Source: a virus
DNA: 24,548 nucleotides
Virus record (IMG/VR): IMGVR_UViG_3300032213_000061
Coordinates: 1-24,548 of that record
Direction: 5' to 3' (one strand)
The position numbers and the translations under genes were made by a program. Positions 1-8,435 of this stretch are shown piece after piece (positions within the stretch are counted from its first letter, which is position 1; every line of letters begins with the position of its first letter). The notes beneath the pieces were generated by a model. That model ran no database searches. It saw nothing but the letters and a program-made list of their open reading frames with translations, and was not told the DNA's origin.

Positions 1-43
1 CCCAATCTTTCACAAAAGGGGTTTTGAAAGGGGGGTGTCTGTA

Positions 44-517
44 ATGAGCGCAAGAATACCAGCCGAAGTCCATTTAATTCATGGCACTAAAGGCGAAAAA
101 ATGGGAACGCTCCTTCCCGAATCAGTTAAGCGAAGAATTCCCGAATCCGAGTGGATGGACAATCCTGAAGCTTGGAGCAAAAAAAGATTTTACGATGAAA
201 CCTCTGAATATCTTTACGATGTTTATGGCATAGGCTCGGATCAAGAGCGTCATGTCTTAACCATGCTAACAGATCAGATTGACACCTATGTGGATTGCAA
301 CCGCCATATTGCAGTTGAAGGATTAGTAACAACCTTTAATGATGGAAAGACTATTGGTCCATCGCCTTATGTATCTATTCGCAAAGAAGCTCTTAAACAA
401 ATTATTCTTTTGATGAATGAGCTTGGACTTACTCCAAAATCTAGGCTTGCTAAAACTAGCTCAATACCAACTTCAACTTTAGGAAAACTAATGTTAGGAC
501 CACAGGTTAAGAGATGA
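44..517 (+). CDS. terS: Terminase small subunit (P27 family)
   Basis: DNA-recognition subunit that hands phage DNA to the large terminase for packaging. The C-terminal half carries the P27-family pattern: a helix around HVLTMLTDQIDTYV, a short beta segment ending in GPSPYVSIRKEALK, and then ELGLTPKSRLAK, the 'LGLTPxSR' signature common at the end of this family. Length (157 residues) is normal. An in-frame GTG lies at 35, but ATG 44 is preferred because the purine-rich AAAGGGGGG at 27-35 sits about 8 nt upstream of it, while the GTG lies inside that ribosome binding site. The gene overlaps the large terminase start by 4 nt (ATGA), which suggests translational coupling. It opens the late structural operon in this window. 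Identification rests on motif pattern plus position next to terL. Confidence 0.85.
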   Translation: MSARIPAEVHLIHGTKGEKMGTLLPESVKRRIPESEWMDNPEAWSKKRFYDETSEYLYDVYGIGSDQERHVLTMLTDQIDTYVDCNRHIAVEGLVTTFNDGKTIGPSPYVSIRKEALKQIILLMNELGLTPKSRLAKTSSIPTSTLGKLMLGPQVKR

Positions 518-2172
518 GTTTTTTAACAGGTGTTCAATATGCTCAAGATGTAGTTAAGGGCAATATTGAAGTTTGCAATAATATAAAATTAGCATGTCAG
601 CGTTTCCTAAATTTTATGGAAGACAAGCATTGGGAATATGAATTCTTTCCTGAATATGTTGAACATGTATTAGATTTTGTATCTGTTCTTAAACACACTA
701 AAGGTCCTGACGCTGGGCAACCAATAGTTCTTGAACCTTTTCAAGTTTTACTTCTTTGCGGTATCTATGGATTCCGTCACAAGAAAGACCATGAAAAAAG
801 AATGACAACTGATGTCATTGTTTTTATTCCTCGCAAAGCTGGCAAATCAACTCTTACTGCAATTATAGGCTTATATGAATTAGCATTTAATGAAGCTGGC
901 GCTGAAGTTTTTACTCTTGCGACTAACAGAGAACAAGCCACTATTGTTTTTGATGCAGCTCGCTCAATGGTTGAATCTATGCCCGATGAAATTAAAGAAT
1001 GGTATCGAGTAAGCAAATATGAAATTGGCAAAGCTAATGATAGTCAAACAATGTTTAGAGCTTTATCTCGCGACAATAAAAAATCAGGTGACGGAAAAAA
1101 TGCATCATGCGCTATTATAGATGAAGCGGCTCAAATTGCTGATCGCAATAGTATAGAAGTTATATTTTCAGGCATGGTTGCTCGAAAAAATCCATTAAGG
1201 ATTTATATTACTACCGCATCATTTACTAAAGACACAAAGTTTTTTGAAGACCTAACTGCTTTTGAAACAATACTCAATGGCGATGCGCCTGACAATCCAC
1301 ATTGGTTTGGTTTGCTATATGGACTTGATCCGCAAGATAATTGGAAAGATGAAACTACTTGGGCTAAAGCTAATCCAATGCATGGCATATCTGTTTATCA
1401 AGAAGCAATCAAAGAAAGATGCGAACAAGCTAAATCAAAACCCGCAGCTCTTAACGAATTTCTTTGTAAAAGTCTTAATGTATATGTATCCGCTAACACC
1501 GCATGGATTGATCGTGACTACTGGGATAAATCTATAGGCGAAGATCAAGGCGATCCCGAAGAAGTGTTTATTGGATTTGACTTGGCTGCAACTCGCGACT
1601 TAAATGCAGTTTGCACTTTAAAACGATATGCTTCCGAAGATTATTATGCTGAATTCAAATTCTTTTTACCTGAAGAAGCGTTATCCTTGATTCCAACTCA
1701 TTATCGTGGTATATTTGACCAAGCCGTTCAATCTAAAATATTGCATATTACAGAAGGCAATGTTATGGATGATCGCGAGATTTCCGAATATATAAAACAA
1801 CAAGCTAGTTTATATAATGTCAAAGAAGTAGGCTATGACGCTTACAATGCAGCATCTTTAGTTGCTCGACTACATGATAATAGTATTCCCGTTAAAAAAG
1901 TTGGACAGGGTATGGCGGTTTTAAATAACCCATCCAAGCATGTTGAAAAGCTCATCATGCAAAACGCTATTAAACACAATGGCAATCCATTTGTGGGTTG
2001 GCAATTAGGCAATTGCGAAGTTTATACTGATGTCAATGGAAACATTAAGATCAGAAAAAACGAAGCAGATAAGTCAGCAAAGGTTGATGGTATAATAGCC
2101 CTTATTATTGCAATGCATTGCTCACTAGATCATCCATTGACTTCTACCTCATTTGGTTTTAGAAGCATATAA
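514..2172 (+). CDS. terL: Terminase large subunit (packaging ATPase/nuclease)
   Basis: Motor ATPase and endonuclease that translocates DNA into the prohead through the portal and cuts the concatemer. Visible in order: the adenine/Q-motif region EPFQ (about 74-77); Walker A PRKAGKST (106-113); a TLATNREQA segment; Walker B CAIIDEAA (199-206) with the catalytic Glu following Asp; coupling motif ITTAS (232-236). The C-terminal RNase H-like nuclease has acidic residues in IGFDLAAT (Asp356), VGYDAYNA (Asp442) and KVDGIIAL (Asp525). At 552 residues it is full length for the HK97/Terminase_1-type family. It starts at the ATGA overlap with terS. No intein or frameshift is apparent and all key residues are present, so it should be active. 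Confidence 0.97.
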   Translation: MSFLTGVQYAQDVVKGNIEVCNNIKLACQRFLNFMEDKHWEYEFFPEYVEHVLDFVSVLKHTKGPDAGQPIVLEPFQVLLLCGIYGFRHKKDHEKRMTTDVIVFIPRKAGKSTLTAIIGLYELAFNEAGAEVFTLATNREQATIVFDAARSMVESMPDEIKEWYRVSKYEIGKANDSQTMFRALSRDNKKSGDGKNASCAIIDEAAQIADRNSIEVIFSGMVARKNPLRIYITTASFTKDTKFFEDLTAFETILNGDAPDNPHWFGLLYGLDPQDNWKDETTWAKANPMHGISVYQEAIKERCEQAKSKPAALNEFLCKSLNVYVSANTAWIDRDYWDKSIGEDQGDPEEVFIGFDLAATRDLNAVCTLKRYASEDYYAEFKFFLPEEALSLIPTHYRGIFDQAVQSKILHITEGNVMDDREISEYIKQQASLYNVKEVGYDAYNAASLVARLHDNSIPVKKVGQGMAVLNNPSKHVEKLIMQNAIKHNGNPFVGWQLGNCEVYTDVNGNIKIRKNEADKSAKVDGIIALIIAMHCSLDHPLTSTSFGFRSI

Positions 2173-2181
2173 AGGAAAAAC

Positions 2182-3591
2182 ATGGCTATACTAGATATAT
2201 TCAAAAGAAAACCAAATCAAAACGCGCAAGAAAGTAATACTCTTTTTGGTCAAACTGCCCTAGGAAATAACATTCTACGCAATGTTAAAGGACTAGGAAC
2301 TCAATCAAATAACCAATTATTATATGTAACGACATCATCCGTTAATACCGCAGGTCGAGTATTGGATATGTCCACATTATCCCGTAACTCTACTGTTATG
2401 GCTTGTGTGAATGCAAAAGCTAGAGCATTAGCTCAATTACCTATTAAGATCATGGCTTATGACGCTGATGGCAAAATGGTTGATGCAATAACCGATCCTA
2501 ATGTTTCAACTCGCGACAAAGCTAAAGCTAAAGCCGTATATAACTTACTAAATAATCCTAATAACTATCAATCTTCATACGAGTTTTGGTATCAATGGTC
2601 AATGTGGTATGACTTATCAGGCGAAACATTTACTGCTTTATGGCGTAAAGAGCAAACAAACTCTACGCTAACACCAATGGAAATGTATCTTTTAGATTCA
2701 ACTTTAATTACCGCTCAAATTACTCCTACTCGTTATCCTACTTATAGATTATCGACTAGCACTTATGGTTTTAATAAAGATGAGCCATTAGATTATTTCC
2801 AAGTTATTCATGCTTCAGAAATGGCTTGGCAAGGTAGCGCTGGTTTTAATAAAGGTATTCTAGCAACTGAATTAGTATCACTAGATCAAGATATTGATTT
2901 ATATAGTAATTTTATTATGCTTAATGGTGCTAAACCTAGCGGCATGTTTGTTACAGACCAGGTTATTCCTGATGCTAAATTTAAAGAAATAGCAGCAAGA
3001 TTAAAAGAAGCATGGACTTCTTTAACAGGATCGCGTTCTACTGACTTATCTAAACCAGGACAAGGTATGTTGTTAGATAACGGCATGAAATATATGCCAT
3101 TAGAAATGCTAACACTTCAAGATGCGGATGCAAGAGCATTGAAACAACAAACTATGAAGCGCATTTGCGGCTTGTTTGGTGTTCCGCCTGCAATGATTGG
3201 AATTGAAGAAGGCAAGTATAATAACACACAAACAATGCTTGACGAATTCTATAAATCAACAATGCTTCCGATTATTACTAACATTCAACAAAAATTTAAA
3301 GCAAACTTACTTGCTGGCTATCCAAACCTCTGTATTGAATTTCAAACTCAAGATTTTCTTAAAGGCGCACCGCTAGATCAAATGAATTATGCGGTTGCTG
3401 GTGTGAATAATGGTATAATGACACCTAATGAAGCGCGCGAATATCTTGGTAAGCAAAATATGGCAGGCGCTGACGAATTAAAAGATACATCAAAACAAGC
3501 TAAACCTATAAGTGGCACTTCACCTCAAGATACAGGTGGCGGTGGAAATACTTCTAGCGTTAATCGCACAGGTCAGGCAGGTAAAGCCTAA
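2182..3591 (+). CDS. Portal protein (HK97 type)
   Basis: Dodecameric ring at the capsid vertex through which DNA enters and leaves, and to which the connector docks. The protein has the HK97/Phage_portal layout: an N-terminal region with NSTVMACVNAKARALAQLP (start of the wing), LYDLSGE-type 'WYDLSGETFTALWR', the stem region, then KRICGLFGVPPAMIGIEEG and NNTQTMLDEFYKSTMLP. The latter is the portal crown/clip signature ('fgvPp.liG' followed by 'e.....f....l.P'). The C-terminal tail (from about residue 435) is low-complexity, Gly/Ser/Thr-rich. Length 469 is typical. An AAAGGAAA ribosome site lies just upstream of ATG 2182. The stop codon overlaps the next mini-gene by one base (TAATG). Confidence 0.95.
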   Translation: MAILDIFKRKPNQNAQESNTLFGQTALGNNILRNVKGLGTQSNNQLLYVTTSSVNTAGRVLDMSTLSRNSTVMACVNAKARALAQLPIKIMAYDADGKMVDAITDPNVSTRDKAKAKAVYNLLNNPNNYQSSYEFWYQWSMWYDLSGETFTALWRKEQTNSTLTPMEMYLLDSTLITAQITPTRYPTYRLSTSTYGFNKDEPLDYFQVIHASEMAWQGSAGFNKGILATELVSLDQDIDLYSNFIMLNGAKPSGMFVTDQVIPDAKFKEIAARLKEAWTSLTGSRSTDLSKPGQGMLLDNGMKYMPLEMLTLQDADARALKQQTMKRICGLFGVPPAMIGIEEGKYNNTQTMLDEFYKSTMLPIITNIQQKFKANLLAGYPNLCIEFQTQDFLKGAPLDQMNYAVAGVNNGIMTPNEAREYLGKQNMAGADELKDTSKQAKPISGTSPQDTGGGGNTSSVNRTGQAGKA

Positions 3592-3701
3592 TGACATTAA
3601 AAGAGTTGCTCGATAAATTAACCCAACAGGCTAAAAAAAGAAAACCTAAACCTGTTGATACTAACGGAATGAAAAAAAAGGGAGTTCCAATCCATGACTA
3701 A
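3591..3701 (+). CDS. Candidate mini-gene between portal and protease (36 aa)
   Basis: A 36-codon reading frame starts at the portal stop (TAATG at 3589-3593). It has a good ribosome site, GGCAGG at 3576-3581, about 9 nt before the ATG. It reads MTLKELLDKLTQQ, then a strongly basic stretch (AKKRKPKP), and ends in KKKGVPIHD, with its stop inside the first codons of the protease gene (8-nt overlap). I do not recognise a family. The coupling at both ends and coherent helical-then-basic composition support translation. Its role may be a small basic head protein, or simply a leader that couples portal and protease translation. A small unassigned gene also lies at this place in some HK97-like and gene-transfer-agent clusters, which is only a positional parallel. 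Confidence 0.45.
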   Translation: MTLKELLDKLTQQAKKRKPKPVDTNGMKKKGVPIHD

Positions 3702-4488
3702 AGATATTAAATTTTTATTTGAATCAAAAGTAGCTCTAGGTGTTTCTGCCGATGAAGCTTCTGATGTTATGGGGGCTATTGAAGCTACTGTAACAACTTG
3801 GGGTGCTAGAGAAGGCGCTGATGGTCGTAAATTCAATTATATGCCTGAAGGTTTTGCACAATGGGCTGATGAGTTTGCTAAATCAGGTAAACCACTTCCA
3901 ATGTATTTCCAACACAATGATATGTCAATGCCTGTAGGCGAATGGCAGGAATTTACATTTACCGATGAAGGAATGGATGCTAAAGGCAGATTATTTACAA
4001 ACACAAGTGCTGGTAAAGACCTTTATACAATTATGAAAGAATCACCAGCTATGGTTGGCGGTGTATCAGTAGGTGCTTATGCTGATGAATATTGTATGGT
4101 TGATGCTGAAGGCATGGAAGTAGGCGCTGATGAAGATGGTTTCTTCCAAATTAAAAAAGGCGGTTTAAGAGAAGTGTCAATTGTTATGAATCCTAACAAT
4201 TTAGAATGCAATATCTCGAAATTAGAGTGCTTTAGAGCTGATGGTTCTTTAGACTTAAAACTAATCGAGAAAGCATTGCGTGATGCAAAACTTTCAAGAA
4301 AAGATGCGACCACCGCGTCTTCAATTTTCAAACAAATTTTAGCAACTCGTGATGAGCCTGAAATTGAAATTGAAAATACACCTATTCAGAGTGAAGCTGA
4401 TGCGGTGGTAAATGAAAATGAGGAAATTCTTAAAGCATTAGCTGAAAGAGAATTACTCAAAAAACTTAACAATCGTTTAAAAGGATAA
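3694..4488 (+). CDS. Prohead protease (HK97 gp4-like, S78 family)
   Basis: Serine protease of the herpesvirus-assemblin/HK97 type that clips the scaffold arm off the capsid protein inside the prohead. The catalytic-type residues are visible: His74 in YFQHND, Ser125 in VGGVSVGA, and Glu160 in LREVSIVMNPNN. These match the spacing and local sequence of the HK97 His-Ser-Glu arrangement. The catalytic core occupies about residues 25-175. The tail (about 180-264) is charged and helical, rich in Glu/Lys, which in this family often contacts scaffold and is autocleaved. It starts 8 nt inside the preceding mini-gene with a AAGGGAG ribosome site, and is followed by the capsid gene after 3 nt. Likely active. 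Confidence 0.93.
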   Translation: MTKDIKFLFESKVALGVSADEASDVMGAIEATVTTWGAREGADGRKFNYMPEGFAQWADEFAKSGKPLPMYFQHNDMSMPVGEWQEFTFTDEGMDAKGRLFTNTSAGKDLYTIMKESPAMVGGVSVGAYADEYCMVDAEGMEVGADEDGFFQIKKGGLREVSIVMNPNNLECNISKLECFRADGSLDLKLIEKALRDAKLSRKDATTASSIFKQILATRDEPEIEIENTPIQSEADAVVNENEEILKALAERELLKKLNNRLKG

Positions 4489-4491
4489 ATC

Positions 4492-5853
4492 ATGTCAGAA
4501 AAAATTATTGAAAAATTAGACGCTATTGAAGCAGCTAATTTAGCAAAAGTAGAAGAAATCACTTCTTCTGTTGATGCTAAACTTGCTGAAACAGTAGCTT
4601 CTTTCGATGAAAAGGTTGCAGCTCTTGAAGCTAAAGTAGCTTCAGTTAGAGAATCAGCTCCAGTAATCAAAACATACAAAACTATCTCTCAAGAAATCAA
4701 TCGTTCTGTTAAAGAACAATTAAAAGGTTTCCTTGGTAGCCGCGTAGAAAAAGAACTTAAAATGTTTGCAGACGAATCACATTATGATGCTTACATGAAG
4801 GAAGCTTCAGCATTAACAGGTTCAGGCGCTGGCATCGGCGGTGTAACTGCTTACGATCCAGTATTTGTTACACTTCGTTTAGCTAATCCACTTCGTGGCG
4901 TATCTCGTTCTGTTGCAACTGATGGCGCAACATATCAATTCCGCGCTAAAGTAGGTAATGCTGGTGTGGGTTGGGGCTATACAATTAATAACAACACAAC
5001 TGGCGGTGTTAATCCAACTACTATTGATACAAACATTTGGCAATTAACATTGCAAGATTTGAATGTTCAATTTCCAATCAGAACTGCAGCTCTTGACGAC
5101 ATCGATGGTTTAGAAAGCAATGTTGTATCAGACATGTTAGCTGAATTTGCACAAAACGAAGCTCTCTCTATGATCCAAAATAATGATCAAGCTGCTCAAT
5201 CAGCAACTAATCCTTATGGTGGCACAAATGGCTTACGCGGTTTAGATCAATACGCTGGCTCTAATGCAACATACGCTGGTGGCACAGTTTCTACTGCTGC
5301 TTTTGGCACAACAGGCACAGGTTCATCAAGTGGCTTACATTCATTGGCTACTTATGACCAAATCACAACAAACGCTAACACAGTAGGCGCTGCTAATATC
5401 AAGTATAAAGATGTAGTGAATTTTATCTATTCTTTACCACAACAATATTGGACAGAATCAGCAAAATTTGTTGTAAACCCAGTTTTACTTCAACAAATTC
5501 GTGGTTTAGTGGATGACCAAGGTCGCCCTATCTATGTTGATGGTTTAGCTAGAACTGATGGCATTGTTGGCACATTGTTAGGCTTTGATGTTGTTGTCAA
5601 TAAATATCTTGACAATCCTTCACAAGCTGCTACTGGCTCTGCTGGAACAACTAGCTTGTATCCAATGTATTTCGGTGATTGGCAAAGAGGTCATACAATC
5701 GTGGATCGTTTAAATATGGTTCTACGAAGATACGACCAAACGCTGCCAGGATCGATAACATTCTATGGTGAAAAGCGTTTAGCAACTTCTGTTGTTGATC
5801 CTTTTGCTATTATTCGTTATAGATCAACAGGCACTTCTACTAACCCTGCGTAG
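4492..5853 (+). CDS. Major capsid protein with scaffold (delta) domain, HK97 fold
   Basis: Main shell subunit. Residues about 1-60 form an Ala/Glu/Lys-rich coiled coil (KLDAIEAANLAKVEEI and following), followed by a basic linker. This matches the HK97 delta domain, which acts as internal scaffold and is removed by the protease. The mature fold probably begins near KEASALTGSG (103-112), strikingly close to the HK97 cleavage point after residue 103. Downstream hallmarks are FPIRTAALDDIDGL, GGTNGLRGLDQY, the NPVLLQQIRGL/VDDQGRPIYV segment, and a C-terminal RRYDQTLPGSITFYGEKR domain. Length 453. A strong intrinsic terminator follows directly, so this is likely the distal gene of a highly expressed transcript. 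It has a tandem paralogue downstream. Confidence 0.95.
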   Translation: MSEKIIEKLDAIEAANLAKVEEITSSVDAKLAETVASFDEKVAALEAKVASVRESAPVIKTYKTISQEINRSVKEQLKGFLGSRVEKELKMFADESHYDAYMKEASALTGSGAGIGGVTAYDPVFVTLRLANPLRGVSRSVATDGATYQFRAKVGNAGVGWGYTINNNTTGGVNPTTIDTNIWQLTLQDLNVQFPIRTAALDDIDGLESNVVSDMLAEFAQNEALSMIQNNDQAAQSATNPYGGTNGLRGLDQYAGSNATYAGGTVSTAAFGTTGTGSSSGLHSLATYDQITTNANTVGAANIKYKDVVNFIYSLPQQYWTESAKFVVNPVLLQQIRGLVDDQGRPIYVDGLARTDGIVGTLLGFDVVVNKYLDNPSQAATGSAGTTSLYPMYFGDWQRGHTIVDRLNMVLRRYDQTLPGSITFYGEKRLATSVVDPFAIIRYRSTGTSTNPA

Positions 5854-5862
5854 TGGATTGGG

Positions 5863-5892
5863 AAAGGGCGGAGCAATCCGCCCCTTCTTTTT
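5863..5892 (+). terminator. Rho-independent terminator between the two capsid genes
   Basis: A perfect 7-bp GC-rich stem, GGGCGGA (5866-5872) with TCCGCCC (5877-5883), closes a GCAA tetraloop (GNRA type, very stable). After a one-base bulge (C5884) the stem can extend through A-T pairs. The T-rich tract TTCTTTTT (5885-5892) follows at once. It lies 9-40 nt after the stop of the first capsid gene, on the coding strand. Its position suggests partial termination that makes the first capsid product far more abundant than the genes beyond it. Confidence 0.85.
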
Positions 5893-5912
5893 AACTTATT
5901 TAGGAAAGAAAA

Positions 5913-6968
5913 ATGAATACAACCGAAAGAATTTATAACGGAATCAAACAAGCTTTAACGGAAGGCGAAGCCAAAGTTAAGTTATTTGAGGAAGCAAAAG
6001 AAGTAGAAGAAGCTTCTGCTTTGACAGGTAGTGGTTTAAATATTGGTGGTAGAACATTTTTTGATGATTCTTTTGCAGCATTAAGATATGCAAATCCTTT
6101 CAGAATTGGAAGTCGCCAAATTATTTCTACTAGCACCTCTGCTGCTCAATTTGTAGCTAAAACTGGTAACGCAGCAAATTCAACAAATCCTTGGCTATAT
6201 GCCGTAACACCTGATAGTGGTAGCCCAAATATTGCTACTTCATTTTGGCAATTACCAACAAGAGTTATCGCTGCTCAACTACCTATTCGTAGCGCAGTAT
6301 TAGATGACATCAATTATTTAGAAGAAACTGTTGTTCAAGATTTAATGCTTGAATTTAGTCAATTAGAAGCAGCAAGTATGGCGCTTAACAACGATCAGGC
6401 TGGTTCTGTAACAACATCAACTGGCGGAACTAATGGTTTAAGAGGTTTGGCTTATTACAATGAAAGCACTTCAGCCGCTTCTTATGGTTCAAGTGGCAAT
6501 GCAATTACTGATGGCATTCATACAGTATTAAAAGAAGAATTTCCAAATGCAGCTATTACTTATGATGACATTGTAAATACGGCAAATCTATTACCAAGTC
6601 AATATTGGGCTTTACCTACTACTGCTTGGCATTTACATCCAGCATTAATAGCACAATTAAGAAAATTAAAAGGTTCTACAGGTGGCGCTCCAATGTTTGT
6701 AGAAACAGGAACAGAAGATGGTGGCTCATTAGTGTTTTTATTTGGATTCCCTGTAATTGCAAATCCATATTTAGAAACACCAGCTGCTGGTTCTTTATCA
6801 GGCGTGTTAGCAAATTGGGATAGATTCTTAACTATTGCTGATGCAGAAGAAATGATTATTAAACGCTTTGACCAAACACAACCAGGCACAGTAACGCTTT
6901 ATGCAGAGAAAAGATTAGCAAGCTCAATTCGCGATCCATTTGCTGGAGTTTATTTAATAGGGGCGTAA
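5913..6968 (+). CDS. Second HK97-fold capsid protein (paralogue without long scaffold arm)
   Basis: Clearly homologous to the upstream major capsid protein along its whole mature part. Shared segments are EASALTGSG (33-41 here, 104-112 upstream), a LRxANPxR segment, QLPIRSAVLDDINYLE against FPIRTAALDDIDGLE, an identical GGTNGLRGL, and C-terminal KRFDQTQPGTVTLYAEKRLASS against RRYDQTLPGSITFYGEKRLATS. It keeps only about 32 residues before EASALTGSG, so the long coiled-coil scaffold domain is absent. It sits behind a terminator and has its own ribosome site (AGGAAAG, about 8 nt before ATG). It could be a pentamer/vertex subunit in the manner of T4 gp24, a minor shell component, or a decoration-like protein. 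The fold assignment is firm; the role is inference. Confidence 0.9.
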   Translation: MNTTERIYNGIKQALTEGEAKVKLFEEAKEVEEASALTGSGLNIGGRTFFDDSFAALRYANPFRIGSRQIISTSTSAAQFVAKTGNAANSTNPWLYAVTPDSGSPNIATSFWQLPTRVIAAQLPIRSAVLDDINYLEETVVQDLMLEFSQLEAASMALNNDQAGSVTTSTGGTNGLRGLAYYNESTSAASYGSSGNAITDGIHTVLKEEFPNAAITYDDIVNTANLLPSQYWALPTTAWHLHPALIAQLRKLKGSTGGAPMFVETGTEDGGSLVFLFGFPVIANPYLETPAAGSLSGVLANWDRFLTIADAEEMIIKRFDQTQPGTVTLYAEKRLASSIRDPFAGVYLIGA

Positions 6969-6971
6969 TAA

Positions 6972-7637
6972 ATGAGTGATACATTAGGACAGGTTCAATA
7001 TGGAAGCACTCGTAATCCGTTCAACTATGATAAGTTTGAGCAGATTAATCGTGCTTTAACGACAGGATGGCTAACATTAGAAGAAATTACCCAACAATTA
7101 AATTTGTTTGGTGACGAATCTCAAGATGCTTATTTAGAAGGCTTGGAGTTAGCAGTTCGTATGCATATCGAAGATTATCTTGGTATGCCTATATTTCCTG
7201 TTTCGTATCGCGCGTATTATGGTATAAGTTCTATCTATGCAAGCCCTGTTTGTTTAGATTTGCCACAAGTATCTTATAAAGATAGTTACAATTCAGGTGG
7301 CGTTGTTATTAATAGTGTTAAATATTATAACGATGACACTCCTGTTACCCTTACTACTTTAGCAAGCTCTAACTATTCTTACGATCCTACAGGTAACAAA
7401 GTAATTTTACCTAATGGCACTCCGTCAGATGTAAATGTAAATGTAACATCGCCTATTGTTATTGAATATACAGTTAATCCTAACTTTTTACAGGCTTATC
7501 CTGTTATTAAACAAGCGGCTTTATTATTGCTAACTCATCTATATAACAACAGATCAGAAACAACTTTAAGTAAGTTACAAAATATTCCTTATGGAGTGGA
7601 TGCTCTTTTAAGACCTTATAAACCATTGGTGATGTAA
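6972..7637 (+). CDS. Head-tail connector / adaptor protein (HK97 gp6-like)
   Basis: Ring protein that docks under the portal and starts the neck. The N-terminal region WLTLEEITQQLNLFGDESQDAYLEGLELAVRMHIEDYLGMP is the helical hallmark of gp6-like connectors ('lit.eeak..l......d..i..li..A...ie.ylg'). The middle is a beta insertion. The C-terminus, YPVIKQAALLLLTHLYNNR then YGVDALLRPYKPLVM, is the classic ending of the family ('aillla..ly..R......p.gv..LL.pyr'). Length 221 is at the long end because of the beta insertion (about 75-165). Position right after the capsid genes agrees. It directly precedes the head-closure gene with no gap. Confidence 0.85.
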   Translation: MSDTLGQVQYGSTRNPFNYDKFEQINRALTTGWLTLEEITQQLNLFGDESQDAYLEGLELAVRMHIEDYLGMPIFPVSYRAYYGISSIYASPVCLDLPQVSYKDSYNSGGVVINSVKYYNDDTPVTLTTLASSNYSYDPTGNKVILPNGTPSDVNVNVTSPIVIEYTVNPNFLQAYPVIKQAALLLLTHLYNNRSETTLSKLQNIPYGVDALLRPYKPLVM

Positions 7638-7982
7638 ATGGCTATTAAACGCTACGAGAATGTGGATGTTAATGATTTAACATTTGGCACTAATGCCTAT
7701 GGTGATTATACAACTACAATAACAAAGAAATTTACTACTAGACCATTGGTTTCTGATGTAAAGAATTCTCTTGCTATTACAGAAAGGTATCGTATATACC
7801 AAGATTTAATTCAATTTACTTTTAATTACACACCTAATTTAAAAGCTATTGTTGATAATCAAAATTTATATTCGATTACTTGGCGAAATAAAGATTGGCG
7901 TATTACTGATGCTATAGAAGCTAACGACAGAATGTCAGTAACTTTAATGTGTTACCGATCCGATCCAGTAACAAGGGTATAA
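7638..7982 (+). CDS. Head closure / head-tail joining protein
   Basis: A small all-beta protein (114 residues) that starts at the base after the connector stop. Its ending, LYSITWRNKDWRITDAIEANDR followed by VTLMCYRSDPV, is the pattern of head-tail adaptor/stopper proteins (HK97 gp7, SPP1 gp16, lambda gpFII type): a beta barrel with 'i.wrgk.w.I..v...dr....l.cyr.'. Such proteins plug the portal channel after packaging and make the tail docking surface. The assignment rests on this pattern and strict synteny; overall sequence conservation in this family is low. Confidence 0.72.
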   Translation: MAIKRYENVDVNDLTFGTNAYGDYTTTITKKFTTRPLVSDVKNSLAITERYRIYQDLIQFTFNYTPNLKAIVDNQNLYSITWRNKDWRITDAIEANDRMSVTLMCYRSDPVTRV

Positions 7983-7983
7983 A

Positions 7984-8403
7984 ATGGCTACTCAACAAAA
8001 TGTCAATCAGTATGCAAAGGCTATACAGGCGCAATTAAGTGGTATAATACCAACTGTTCCTGTGTATGCTAACTTCAACAGAAATTTTGCTACACAAAAT
8101 GACTTTGTTACTTGGCAATTAAGAAATGTGCATCAACCTGTTTATACAGGGCAAACGCAAAGTGTAAAGGGTATTGATACACCTACTTTTCAAATAAGTG
8201 TATTTTCTACCACAATGGAAAATAGTTTTTTAACTGCAAATACTATATTGCAGTCATTACATGGTTATAGTGGATTATTTGGTGGCGCTACTTATGGTTT
8301 TCAAATATCTAAAGCGGATGTAATGTGGTTATATAATGGATACGACAATGAAATCAATCTGTTTAATATATTTATGGATTGCACGATATATATACCAACA
8401 TAA
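7984..8403 (+). CDS. Tail terminator-like neck protein
   Basis: A 139-residue protein between head closure and tail tube genes, the place of the tail terminator (lambda gpU/DUF3168-like), which caps the tube and joins it to the head. Visible features agree with that alpha/beta fold: an N-terminal helix (NVNQYAKAIQAQLSGII), a strand region with FQISVFSTTMENSFLTANTILQSL (strand plus long helix), and a final beta strand NLFNIFMDCTIYIPT, resembling the last strand of the family that returns to the sheet. No catalytic motif is expected. The exact family name is uncertain; the synteny is good. Confidence 0.62.
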   Translation: MATQQNVNQYAKAIQAQLSGIIPTVPVYANFNRNFATQNDFVTWQLRNVHQPVYTGQTQSVKGIDTPTFQISVFSTTMENSFLTANTILQSLHGYSGLFGGATYGFQISKADVMWLYNGYDNEINLFNIFMDCTIYIPT

Positions 8404-8435
8404 GATTTTTTAATTTTTAATGTGGAGAAATAATT

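Noticed and set aside
35-43. GTG 35 as start of the small terminase
   Set aside because: It overlaps the purine-rich ribosome site that is well placed for ATG 44.
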